Source: Erwinia rhapontici (lineage in GTDB: Bacteria > Pseudomonadota > Gammaproteobacteria > Enterobacterales > Enterobacteriaceae). From it: DNA of 64,000 nucleotides. Shown here piece after piece: positions 47,815 to 55,652 of this stretch. The stretch's first letter is position 1. Each line of letters opens with the position of its first letter. Both the position numbers and the translations under genes were made by a program. The DNA is taken from positions 124,001 to 188,000 of the forward strand of contig NZ_VRKO01000014.1 of assembly GCF_012271765.1 (NCBI RefSeq), in the 5' to 3' direction. Below the pieces are notes generated by a model. It was not told the origin of the DNA. It was given only the letters and a program-made list of their open reading frames with translations, and made no database searches.

Positions 47815-49647
47815 ATGCTTTATCGCCGTTTTGAAAGGATGATCAACATCTTCAGGGATGCCCCGGCCGACACGCCACCCAACAACCTCTGGGCATTCTA
47901 TCTGTTCTATCTGCGTCAGGTGTGGCCGTGCTTCGCGCTGTTACTGGTGATTGGACTGGTAGCCTCACTGATCGAAGTAGCGCTGTTCCGCTATCTCAGC
48001 CGTATCATCGACCTGGTGAATAGCAGCCCCGCCGCCACCTTCTTTAGCGACCACGGCAGCGAACTGCTGTGGATGGTGGTGGTGGCGCTGATCTTCAGGC
48101 CACTGTTTATTGGCCTGCACGACCTGTTGGTGCACCAGACCATCAACCCCGGCATGACCAGCATGATCCGCTGGCAGCATCATAACTACGTGCTGCGTCA
48201 GAGCCTGAACTTCTTCCAGAATGATTTCGCCGGACGTATCGCCCAGCGCATTATGCAGACGGGCAACGCGCTGCGCGACTCTGCGGTGCAGGCGGTCGAT
48301 GCCCTGTGGCACGTGCTGATTTACGCCGTCACCACGCTGGTGCTCTTTGCCGAAGCAGACTGGCGGCTGACCATCCCGCTGTTGATCTGGATTGTCGGTT
48401 ACGTGTTGTGCCTACGCTACTTTGTGCCGCGCGTCAAAGCCCGTTCGGTGGCGTCGAGCGATTCCCGTTCCCGTCTGATGGGCTGCATTGTTGACGGTTA
48501 CACCAATATCACCACCCTGAAGCTGTTTGCCCACAGCGATCTGGAGCGTCAGTACGCCCGCGAGGCGATTGGCGACCAGACGGTAAAAACCCGCAGCCAG
48601 GGACGTATGGTCACCGGCATGGATGTGGTGATCACTACGCTGAATGGTCTGCTGATTATCAGCACTACCGGGCTGGCGCTGTGGCTGTGGACGCAGTCAC
48701 TGTTAAGCGTTGGGGCGATTGCGCTGGCTACCGGGCTGGTAATCCGCATCGTCAACATGTCCGGCTGGATTATGTGGGTGGTGAACGGCATCTTTGAAAA
48801 TATCGGGATGGTGCAGGATGGCCTGCAAACCATTGCCCAGCCCGTCAAAGTCAGTGATAAAGACCAGGCTTCGGCGCTGCGGGTGCAGCAGGGCGAAATC
48901 CAGTTTGAGGCTATCCGCTTTAACTACGGCGGCGAACGCACGGTGATTAATGACCTGCAGCTGACCATCCGGCCCGGTGAAAAAATCGGCCTGATTGGCC
49001 CCTCCGGCGCGGGAAAATCCACGCTGGTGAATCTGCTGCTGCGGTTGTATGACCTGAACGGTGGCCGCATCCTGATAGATGGTCAGAACATTGCCGATGT
49101 CACTCAGGAGAGCCTGCGTGCACAGATTGGGATGATCACCCAGGATACCTCCCTGCTGCACCGTTCGATTCGCGAGAACCTGCTGTACGGTCGGCCGGAT
49201 GCCAGCGAAGAGGCGTTAACGCGCGCTATTCATCAGGCGAAAGCCGATGAATTTATTCCCCTGCTGTCCGATCCGCAGGGCCGCACCGGGCTGGATGCCC
49301 AGGTGGGTGAACGCGGCGTGAAGTTGTCCGGTGGGCAGCGCCAGCGTATTGCGATTGCCCGCGTACTGCTGAAGGATGCGCCGATTCTGATTATGGACGA
49401 AGCCACTTCCGCGCTGGATTCCGAAGTGGAAGCGGCGATTCAGGAGAGCCTGGAGACGTTGATGGGAGAGAAAACCGTGATTGCGATTGCCCACCGGCTA
49501 TCGACCATCGCCCGTATGGATAGGCTGGTGGTGCTGGAGCAGGGCCGGATTGCCGAAATTGGCAGCCACAGCGAACTGCTGGCAAAAGGCGGCCTGTATG
49601 CGCGCCTGTGGCGCCACCAGACCGGCGGATTTGTCGGCGAAGGATGA
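47815..49647 (+). CDS. ABC exporter, membrane-ATPase fusion
   Basis: A 610-aa half-transporter. The N-terminal six-span ABC membrane domain (about residues 30-330) contains LNFFQNDFAGRIAQRIMQTGNALRDSAV. The ATPase domain has Walker A GPSGAGKSTLVNLLLRLYD, signature KLSGGQRQRIAIARVL and Walker B ILIMDEATSALDSE. It should dimerise; the substrate (drug, lipid or peptide) is unknown. The first ATG (47815) is used; ATG 47839 is an alternative. The 175 bp upstream hold nothing recognisable beyond a possible degenerate repeat near 47645. Confidence 0.94.
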   Translation: MLYRRFERMINIFRDAPADTPPNNLWAFYLFYLRQVWPCFALLLVIGLVASLIEVALFRYLSRIIDLVNSSPAATFFSDHGSELLWMVVVALIFRPLFIGLHDLLVHQTINPGMTSMIRWQHHNYVLRQSLNFFQNDFAGRIAQRIMQTGNALRDSAVQAVDALWHVLIYAVTTLVLFAEADWRLTIPLLIWIVGYVLCLRYFVPRVKARSVASSDSRSRLMGCIVDGYTNITTLKLFAHSDLERQYAREAIGDQTVKTRSQGRMVTGMDVVITTLNGLLIISTTGLALWLWTQSLLSVGAIALATGLVIRIVNMSGWIMWVVNGIFENIGMVQDGLQTIAQPVKVSDKDQASALRVQQGEIQFEAIRFNYGGERTVINDLQLTIRPGEKIGLIGPSGAGKSTLVNLLLRLYDLNGGRILIDGQNIADVTQESLRAQIGMITQDTSLLHRSIRENLLYGRPDASEEALTRAIHQAKADEFIPLLSDPQGRTGLDAQVGERGVKLSGGQRQRIAIARVLLKDAPILIMDEATSALDSEVEAAIQESLETLMGEKTVIAIAHRLSTIARMDRLVVLEQGRIAEIGSHSELLAKGGLYARLWRHQTGGFVGEG

Positions 49648-49654
49648 TGGTCAT

Positions 49655-49682
49655 GCCCGACGGGTATCACTGCCCGTCGGGC
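49655..49682. terminator. Bidirectional terminator hairpin overlapping a stop codon
   Basis: GCCCGACGGG and CCCGTCGGGC, a perfect 10-bp stem with an 8-base loop. The loop contains the stop codon of the minus-strand gene, and one arm encodes its last residues. Lies between convergent genes. Confidence 0.65.
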
Positions 49683-50797
49683 TGCCGCCACGGTAGCGAG
49701 GCTTTGGCTTCCTCTGCCCAGTTGCGCACGCCTTCACGCTCCTGATGCAGGAAATCGGCGACCGCATCGTGCAGCCCAGCGTGGCGCAGCAGGTGCCAGG
49801 ATTCTGTCAGCACCGGTTCGAAACCACGAATCAGCTTATGTTCACCCTGAGCACCGGCATCAAAACGCTGCAGCCCGTGCTCAATGGCGTACTCCATCCC
49901 CTGATAGAAGCAGGTTTCAAAATGCAGGCGGTTGAACTCTTCCAGGCAACCCCAGTAGCGGCCGTAGAAGGTGTTGCCATCCACCAGACTGAACGCCATG
50001 GCCACCGGCTCTCCGTGCTGGCTGGCGATCACCACGCGAATCGCTTCCGGCATGCGCTCGGCCAACAGGCTGAAAAACAGGCGCGGCAGGTAAGGCTGAC
50101 GGCCGCGCACGCGGTAGGTATTGGCGTAACAGGCGTAAACAAAATCCCACTGCGCCTCCGTCACCTCTGCGCCCTGATACCAGACAAACTCCACGCCCTG
50201 GCTGGCAACCAGCTCGCGCTCTTTGCGCAGCTGTTTGCGCTTGCGCGAGGTGAGGAGGTCGAGAAAATCCTGGAAATCGCGAAAACCCCGGTTGTGCCAG
50301 TGATACTGGCAGCCGAGGCGCGGCAGCCAGCGCGGATCCTGCTCCAGCCCCTGGTGAATACGCTCATCGCTGAAATTAATATGGCCGCTGAAGAGCTGCC
50401 GTTCGGCCAGAAACGCAGGTAAGGCCTGTAACAGCTGCGCGGCCTGGCGATCGCTCCCAAGCAGTCGTGCGCCGCTGACCGGACTGAATGGCACCGCCGA
50501 CAGCCACTTCGGATAATAAGGAATCCCTGCCCGCTCGCTGGCCTCTGCCCAGGCGTGATCGAAAACGTATTCTCCCATCGAATGATTTTTCGCGTAGCCA
50601 GGCATGGCCGCACGCGGCGTTCCCTCTTCCATCCACAGCAAATGCTGCGGCAGCCAGCCCGAAGCGCGGCTGACCGCACCGCTCTCTTCCAGAGTGGAGA
50701 GAAAAGCATGACGTAAAAAAGGCTGAGAGTTGGGGGCCAGGGCATCCCACTGACTGGCCGGAATATCGGCCAGTTGCGTCAGGACAGTCAGGGACAT
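49667..50797 (-). CDS. FemAB-like/GNAT N-acyltransferase superfamily protein (DUF482)
   Basis: A 376-aa cytosolic protein of the PF04339 family (peptidogalycan biosynthesis-like). Motifs: QPFLRHAFLSTLEESGAV near the N-terminus, MPGYAKNHSMGEYVFDHAWAEASERAGIPYYPKWLSAVPFSPVSGARLL, and FNRLHFETCFYQGMEYAIEHGLQRFDAGAQGEHKLIRGFEPV near the C-terminus. The biochemical role is not established. ATG 50797 (MSLTVLTQL) is preferred over a start five codons earlier. Confidence 0.88.
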   Translation of the reverse strand: MSLTVLTQLADIPASQWDALAPNSQPFLRHAFLSTLEESGAVSRASGWLPQHLLWMEEGTPRAAMPGYAKNHSMGEYVFDHAWAEASERAGIPYYPKWLSAVPFSPVSGARLLGSDRQAAQLLQALPAFLAERQLFSGHINFSDERIHQGLEQDPRWLPRLGCQYHWHNRGFRDFQDFLDLLTSRKRKQLRKERELVASQGVEFVWYQGAEVTEAQWDFVYACYANTYRVRGRQPYLPRLFFSLLAERMPEAIRVVIASQHGEPVAMAFSLVDGNTFYGRYWGCLEEFNRLHFETCFYQGMEYAIEHGLQRFDAGAQGEHKLIRGFEPVLTESWHLLRHAGLHDAVADFLHQEREGVRNWAEEAKASLPWRQPDGQ

Positions 50798-50895
50798 CGG
50801 CGTGCTCCGCATTTACCACAGGGAAAGCGCTACGTTGACGGCTTTTTGCGCCGGGATCAATCCGTTATTCCACGAGGGTGATGTAAAGAAGCCTC

Positions 50896-50913
50896 GTTCT
50901 CATTCTCATTATC
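50896..50913. promoter_or_regulatory. Fur box-like site
   Basis: GTTCTCATTCTCATTATC: on the other strand three tandem hexamers GATAAT, GAGAAT, GAGAAC, close to the Fur consensus of repeated GATAAT hexamers. It lies 77-94 bp before the siderophore-interacting protein gene and next to a CTATTCT -10-like sequence. Confidence 0.7.
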
Positions 50914-50989
50914 ATCTGGCTTTGCTATTCTTGCCGACCTTATGTGCGTTATCACACGTGCGCGGCTTTCAGGTTTACAAGGCGGGTTT

Positions 50990-51895
50990 ATGGCGAGTGT
51001 TCAGGGTTATCGCTTGTTTAATGTAGTGCTGGCGCGTAAGCAGGTACTTTCTCCTTCGATGCTGTGCTGCGTATTCAGCGGTGATGACGTGCGTCAGATG
51101 AAAATGGATGCACCGGATCAGCGGATAAAACTGCTGTTTCCTTCCCTCAACGGCACGCCCTCAACGTTGACCGATGAGGGTGATAAAACCTGGTGGGAAA
51201 CAGCCCGCGCGATGCCGCAGGATATCCGTCCGATTGCCCGTACCTATACCCTTCGTCACGTCAATGCTGATGCCGGAGAAGTAGAAGTCGAGTTTGTGAT
51301 GCACGGTACCGAAGGCCCGGCTTCGGCCTGGGCGCTGAATGCTGAGCCGGGTGCAGCGCTGCAAATGGTGGCACCAAATCGCGCCTGCCCGACCAGCAGC
51401 GGTGGCTACGAGTGGGACCCGCACCCTGACGTGGAGCGCGCGCTGGTCGTTGCAGATGAAACGGCACTCCCGGCGGCGAAAGCGATCCTTGAACAGCTGG
51501 CTGGCTGGAGCAACCCGCCGCAGTTACAGATGTTCCTGGAAATGCCGAAACGCGGCGACTGTGTTGATCTCAGCCACTATACTTTTGCCGACATCCACTG
51601 GCTGCCGCGTGAAGAAACCGGTGCCTCTCATGGTGAAGCGTTACTGCAGGCGGTGCAGCAGCGGGTGATGCTGCCGGAAAGTGCGTTGGTGCGCGGTGAG
51701 CTGCATGAAGAGAAGGATGGCGATATCCTCTGGGACCGTGCCGATAGCGGAGATAAACGCTTTCATGGCTGGGTTGCTGCCGAGTCCAGCGCCGTTAAAC
51801 AACTGCGCCGCTATCTGATTGGTGAGCGCGGCCTGTCGCCGGAGTGCATCAGTTTTATGGCCTACTGGAGCCGTGGCCCGCGCCGCAACGACTAA
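50990..51895 (+). CDS. Siderophore-interacting protein (ferric-siderophore reductase, SIP family)
   Basis: A 301-aa flavoprotein of the ViuB/YqjH type that releases iron from ferric siderophores. FAD-binding: RPIARTYTLRHVNADAGEVEVEFVMHG; NAD(P)H/SIP domain: RALVVADETALPAAKAILEQL; and the C-terminal WVAAESSAVKQLRRYLIGERGLSPECISFMAYW. The ATG at 50990 is used. The Fur-like site upstream fits iron repression. Confidence 0.93.
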   Translation: MASVQGYRLFNVVLARKQVLSPSMLCCVFSGDDVRQMKMDAPDQRIKLLFPSLNGTPSTLTDEGDKTWWETARAMPQDIRPIARTYTLRHVNADAGEVEVEFVMHGTEGPASAWALNAEPGAALQMVAPNRACPTSSGGYEWDPHPDVERALVVADETALPAAKAILEQLAGWSNPPQLQMFLEMPKRGDCVDLSHYTFADIHWLPREETGASHGEALLQAVQQRVMLPESALVRGELHEEKDGDILWDRADSGDKRFHGWVAAESSAVKQLRRYLIGERGLSPECISFMAYWSRGPRRND

Positions 51896-51902
51896 CCCTC
51901 TG

Positions 51903-52814
51903 TTACCGGCGGACCATCAGCAATGGGCTGACGTTTTTCAGCAGGTTATAGAACCAGGTTTTGGCAGTGATATCCCCGATCTCGGTGTGCCCGTACAGGT
52001 ACACCTCAAGATTCGGTAGCTCAAACGGCAGTTCGATGATGCGCCCGTTGCCTCGTGCGACATAGATTTTCGCCGCGCTGGAGGGCAGCGTCACCAGCAG
52101 TTCGCTGGAGGCAATCAGCTCGCCCAGCGCCGCAAAGTGCGGGACTTCCAGTGCAATGCGGCGCTCATAGCCATACTCTTTTATCCGCTCTTCCACCATA
52201 TAATGCCCGCTGATGGTCGACACAATAATGTGTTGTTCCTCCAGGTAGGCATCCAGCGTCAGGGTGTCGCCAATGCGCGGGTGCTGGTCGTTCAACAGGC
52301 AGACATAACACTCGTCCATAATCCGGTCACGCTGCGCCAGCGAAATACTCTCGTTACGGCTGCACAGCGCGGCATCGACCTTTCCGGTCAGCAACCATTC
52401 ATCCAGTTTTCGCATCTCTACCGGGATCACCTCCAGCTGCACGTTAGGGGCAACGGCGCGCAGATGTTTCACCAGACCGGGTAGCAACAGCAGTTCGCCA
52501 AGGTCAGAGAGGGCGAGACGAAATTTGTGAAAGGATGTGTCCGGAGAGAAGCTGCGGGTGTCTGCCACCGCCTTCTCAATGCCACTGAGAGACTTTTTAA
52601 AAACCGTATAGAGCTGACTGGCGGTGGGAGTCGGTTGCATCCCTTTACGGCTGCGTTTAAACAGCTCGTTACCCGTCGCAACCCGCAGCCGGGCTAGGGC
52701 ATAGCTGGCAGAGGGCTGAGTAATGAACAAACGTTCGGCAGCCCCGCTGACACTTTGGGTTTCATAAATAGCGATAAATACCCGCACCAGGTTGAGATCC
52801 ATGTTAGCTGGCAT
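51903..52814 (-). CDS. LysR-type regulator (NodD/LeuO-like subgroup)
   Basis: A LysR protein of 303 aa from ATG 52814 (AAGGG upstream) or 299 aa from ATG 52802. HTH: NLVRVFIAIYETQSVSGAAERLFITQPSASYALARLRVATGNELFKRSRKGMQPT. It lacks an obvious divergent operon: the neighbours are the convergent SIP gene 7 bp away and the AraC-type gene upstream on the other strand. Target unknown. Confidence 0.92.
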   Translation of the reverse strand: MPANMDLNLVRVFIAIYETQSVSGAAERLFITQPSASYALARLRVATGNELFKRSRKGMQPTPTASQLYTVFKKSLSGIEKAVADTRSFSPDTSFHKFRLALSDLGELLLLPGLVKHLRAVAPNVQLEVIPVEMRKLDEWLLTGKVDAALCSRNESISLAQRDRIMDECYVCLLNDQHPRIGDTLTLDAYLEEQHIIVSTISGHYMVEERIKEYGYERRIALEVPHFAALGELIASSELLVTLPSSAAKIYVARGNGRIIELPFELPNLEVYLYGHTEIGDITAKTWFYNLLKNVSPLLMVRR

Positions 52815-53018
52815 ATAGCCCTTATCTATTATCAAAGATTTATATTATCTATTTGAACTATTTTAAGCGGTCTAATACCATCCCTTCCACGTTTTTTTGA
52901 TATGTTCTCCCTTTTTTTTCATATCGTAATTACTTCAATAAAATCAAAATAATAAATAACTTCCTTGTTCTTTTAAGGCAGGAGTGGGCGTCATGCGCCC
53001 GTCATCGCGGAGCTAAAA

Positions 53019-53351
53019 ATGAAAAATGAAATCGTGGACGTTATCGTCGACTGGATCGACGATCACTTAGAAGAAGGCCTCAATATTGAAGCCGTGGCGG
53101 CAAAATCTGGCTATTCGAAGTGGCACCTGCAACGTGCGTTTAAAGAGCAAAGGGGCATCACCCTGGCGACGTTTATTCGCAGCCGCCGTCTTGATCAGGC
53201 TGCACGCTGCCTGGTCAGTTCGACCAAAAGCATTATGGCGATCTCGATGGACCTCGGTTTCTCTTCCCAGCAGTGCTTCCAGCGGGTGTTTAAAAAGCAC
53301 TTCAATGTTACCCCGCGCGATTACCGCATTCAGTTCCGTCAATATCATTAA
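53019..53351 (+). CDS. Small AraC-family regulator (MarA/SoxS/RamA-like)
   Basis: A 110-aa protein consisting only of the two-HTH AraC domain: IVDWIDDHLEEGLNIEAVAAKSGYSKWHLQRAFKEQRGITLATFIRSRRLDQAA and IMAISMDLGFSSQQCFQRVFKKHFNVTPRDYR. The SGYSKWHLQR segment is shared with MarA, SoxS, Rob and RamA, which bind marboxes and activate stress and efflux genes. GGAG precedes the ATG. A small secreted-protein gene starts 13 bp downstream. Confidence 0.92.
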   Translation: MKNEIVDVIVDWIDDHLEEGLNIEAVAAKSGYSKWHLQRAFKEQRGITLATFIRSRRLDQAARCLVSSTKSIMAISMDLGFSSQQCFQRVFKKHFNVTPRDYRIQFRQYH

Positions 53352-53364
53352 GTCCGGAGGACCC

Positions 53365-53583
53365 GTGCGCCAGTTGACTAAAATGGCCGCCGTGCTGGCG
53401 GTGCTGTCTCTTCATCCTTTCACCCAGGCCTTTGCGGCAAGTCAGCCACAGCTTACGATGCAGACCGACAGCGGTCAGGGCAGCCCGTTCGGCTATGAGC
53501 GCCAGATGAAAAAGATGATGCGCCCGATTAACGATTTGCTGCCACAGGGCAGTAATGAAGAGGCGCTGCCGGTCCGGGAATAA
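53365..53583 (+). CDS. Small periplasmic protein downstream of the AraC-type gene
   Basis: A 72-aa product starting at GTG 53365, behind CCGGAGGACCC. Residues 1-24 form a signal peptide (hydrophobic AAVLAVLSLHPF, cleavage after AFA), leaving a 47-residue polar peptide with MKKMMRPINDLLP and an acidic end. No family recognised. It shares the layout of marA-marB (small AraC regulator followed by a small exported protein), but I see no sequence match to MarB. A larger in-frame reading from 53086 overlaps the AraC gene and is not credible. Confidence 0.75.
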   Translation: MRQLTKMAAVLAVLSLHPFTQAFAASQPQLTMQTDSGQGSPFGYERQMKKMMRPINDLLPQGSNEEALPVRE

Positions 53584-53645
53584 TATAGGATCTGTGCGGA
53601 TTTATCAGCACAGGGCTGGATGTCTGAAGAGTAGTCAGTTAGATT

Positions 53646-53664
53646 TGTAAGAACTAATCTTACA
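53646..53664. promoter_or_regulatory. Palindromic operator before the ParDE pair
   Basis: TGTAAGAACTAATCTTACA: arms TGTAAGA and TCTTACA with a 5-base centre, ending 12 bp before the antitoxin ATG. A likely autoregulatory binding site for the RHH antitoxin or toxin-antitoxin complex. Confidence 0.7.
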
Positions 53665-53676
53665 GAGCGGAATGCA

Positions 53677-53943
53677 ATGGCCAGAACCATGACAGTGGAT
53701 TTAGGTGACGAGCTGCGCGGGTATGTTGAATCTCTGATTGAATCGGGTGATTACAGAACGCAAAGTGAAGTGATTCGTGAGTCGTTACGATTGCTCAGAG
53801 AGCAACAGGCACAATCGAAACTTGCGCAATTAAGATTGCTCCTCGCCGAGGGATTAGAGAGTGGCGTTCCGCAGGAGTGGGATCGCAATGCCTTTATCAG
53901 GGAAGTGAAGGGAAAACGCCATGACTCAGGGAAAACGGATTAA
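53677..53943 (+). CDS. ParD-type (CC2985 family) antitoxin
   Basis: An 88-aa ribbon-helix-helix antitoxin: TMTVDLGDELRGYVESLIESGDYRTQSEVIRESLRLLREQQ is the DNA-binding N-terminal domain, and the C-terminal tail ([25 protein letters not shown]) wraps the toxin. Neutralises the ParE-like product encoded next, with which it overlaps by 23 bp. Confidence 0.93.
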   Translation: MARTMTVDLGDELRGYVESLIESGDYRTQSEVIRESLRLLREQQAQSKLAQLRLLLAEGLESGVPQEWDRNAFIREVKGKRHDSGKTD

Positions 53944-54226
53944 GCTCACGCCCAAAGCGCGGGACGATCTCAAAGATATCTTTAGCTATGGCGTGAGTCA
54001 CTATGGAGAGGTAGCCGCTGATGCTTATATTGATCGTATTTTCACTGCACTGGATATGCTAAAGCACCATGAAATTGGTCAGCGGCGTGCAGAAGTTGGC
54101 GAAAATATGTTCTCTTTAGTGGCGGCAGAACATCTTCTTTTTTTCAGACCAGAATACGAAGATATTCTGGTTGTCAGAGTGTTGCATCATTCACGGGATG
54201 TAAAGCGACAACAACATTGGTTCTGA
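53921..54226 (+). CDS. ParE/RelE-superfamily toxin
   Basis: A 101-aa toxin: [40 protein letters not shown], then [42 protein letters not shown], whose R-x-LH-x-xRD ending is the ParE pattern. ParE proteins poison DNA gyrase. Intact and complete, so the pair is probably functional. Confidence 0.92.
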   Translation: MTQGKRIKLTPKARDDLKDIFSYGVSHYGEVAADAYIDRIFTALDMLKHHEIGQRRAEVGENMFSLVAAEHLLFFRPEYEDILVVRVLHHSRDVKRQQHWF

Positions 54227-54356
54227 TTCTTGCCCCTTCATTGATGTTCTCAACGTAAAGTCGCTTAAATTCCGTTGTTTTAAGCGCGCATGCCTTGAAA
54301 AAGTCTATCAGCCATCGGGTATACTGTTCGCCCTGTTGAATTGTGAACTGGATGCT

Positions 54357-54854
54357 ATGGAACGTTTCGTCGAAAACCTGATTTACTCTGCGCGCTGGCT
54401 GCTGGCACCGATTTACCTCGGGCTGTCGCTGGGGTTAGTGGCGCTGGCCATTAAGTTTTTCCAGGAGCTGATCCATCTGCTGCCACACGTGCTTGAGATG
54501 TCGGAAAATGACATGGTGCTGGTGCTGCTTTCGATGATCGACATGACGCTGGTTGGTGGTCTGCTGGTGATGGTGATGCTCTCCGGCTACGAAAACTTTG
54601 TGTCTAAGCTGGATATTGATGAGAACAGAGAGAAGCTTAACTGGCTGGGCAAGATGGATTCGGGGTCGCTGAAAAATAAGGTTGCGGCATCGATTGTGGC
54701 CATCTCCTCTATCCATCTGCTGCGGGTGTTTATGGATGCGAAGAATATCCCGGATAACAAGCTACTGTGGTACGTGATTATTCATCTGACGTTTGTGCTG
54801 TCGGCGTTTGTGATGGGGTATCTGGATAGCATGTCGAAGAAAGAGAAGATTTAA
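54357..54854 (+). CDS. yqhA: YqhA family membrane protein (TIGR00645)
   Basis: A 165-aa inner-membrane protein with four spans: [54 protein letters not shown], the [15 protein letters not shown] segment and [15 protein letters not shown] conserved enterobacterial protein of unknown function. The ATG at 54357 ([14 protein letters not shown]) fits the family start. Confidence 0.92.
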   Translation: MERFVENLIYSARWLLAPIYLGLSLGLVALAIKFFQELIHLLPHVLEMSENDMVLVLLSMIDMTLVGGLLVMVMLSGYENFVSKLDIDENREKLNWLGKMDSGSLKNKVAASIVAISSIHLLRVFMDAKNIPDNKLLWYVIIHLTFVLSAFVMGYLDSMSKKEKI

Positions 54855-54885
54855 GCTCAGGCGTAAAACGTTTTGTTTCCCGCTC

Positions 54886-54917
54886 TGCGGGCTGACCCTT
54901 TTTCCGGTCGGCCCGCA
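54886..54917. terminator. Bidirectional terminator between yqhA and terC
   Basis: A 12-bp stem, TGCGGGCTGACC and GGTCGGCCCGCA, with one wobble pair and an 8-base T-rich loop, between convergent genes (stops at 54854 and 54933). Confidence 0.65.
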
Positions 54918-54932
54918 ACATCGATACCACCG

Positions 54933-55604
54933 TTATGACTTAACCTGAACCCGCCGTCTTGCTACACCGTACCCCACCACTAACAATGCCCCAATGGTCC
55001 CGGCAATCCAGTGCAGATGCGGGATCGCAGCGGTATAACGCAGCAGTGCCGGGTCAGTGACCAGCATACTGCCCGCAATCCAGCCAATCAGTGCTCCGCC
55101 GAGCGTGACGATAAACGGGAAGCGCGTCAGCAGCGTCAGTACCAGTTTGCTGCCCATGACAATAATCGGAATACTGATCAACACCCCGAACGACACCAGC
55201 CAGACGTTGCCTTTACCCGCTGCGGCCACGGCCAGCACGTTATCCAGCGACATCACCACATCGGCCAGCGTAATGGTCAGCACGGTTTTCCACAGACGGT
55301 TATCGCCATTGATGTTGGCTTCTTCCTCTTCACTGCCGACCAGCTTAAAGCCAATCCACAGCAACAGCAGGCCACCGACGATCTTCAGCCACGGCAGCGC
55401 CAGCAGGTGAACGGCAATAATCAGCAGCACAACGCGGGCAACAATCGCCCCGAGCGTGCCGAGAATAATCGCTTTTTTCTGCATGTGCGGCGGCAGTTTA
55501 CGGCAGGCGAGGGCGATAACGACGGCGTTATCGCCACCCAGTAACAGATCAATTAATACGATTTGTAGCAGGATAACGGCAAAATCAAGATGTTCGAACC
55601 ACAT
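54933..55604 (-). CDS. TerC family membrane protein (YjbE type)
   Basis: A 223-aa integral membrane protein with about seven spans and the TerC Asp motifs LLGGDNAVVIALA and DVVMSLDNVLAVAAAG. Relatives export or handle Mn2+, or supply metal to exported enzymes. ATG 55604 (MWFEHLDFAV) is preferred to a GTG two codons earlier. Only 48 bp separate it from the next gene upstream, so there is no room for the yybP-ykoY riboswitch that controls some relatives. Confidence 0.9.
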   Translation of the reverse strand: MWFEHLDFAVILLQIVLIDLLLGGDNAVVIALACRKLPPHMQKKAIILGTLGAIVARVVLLIIAVHLLALPWLKIVGGLLLLWIGFKLVGSEEEEANINGDNRLWKTVLTITLADVVMSLDNVLAVAAAGKGNVWLVSFGVLISIPIIVMGSKLVLTLLTRFPFIVTLGGALIGWIAGSMLVTDPALLRYTAAIPHLHWIAGTIGALLVVGYGVARRRVQVKS

Positions 55605-55652
55605 AAGCACTCAGTCAACACAGCGAAAGGGTCACCGCAGTGACCGAAGCGA

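Noticed and set aside
53086..53364. N-terminal extension of the small secreted protein in the +1 frame of the AraC gene
   Set aside because: It would overlap nearly the whole AraC-type gene out of frame and bury the signal peptide internally.
55605..55652. Possible yybP-ykoY manganese riboswitch before terC
   Set aside because: Only 48 bp are available and no paired structure of the right kind is present.
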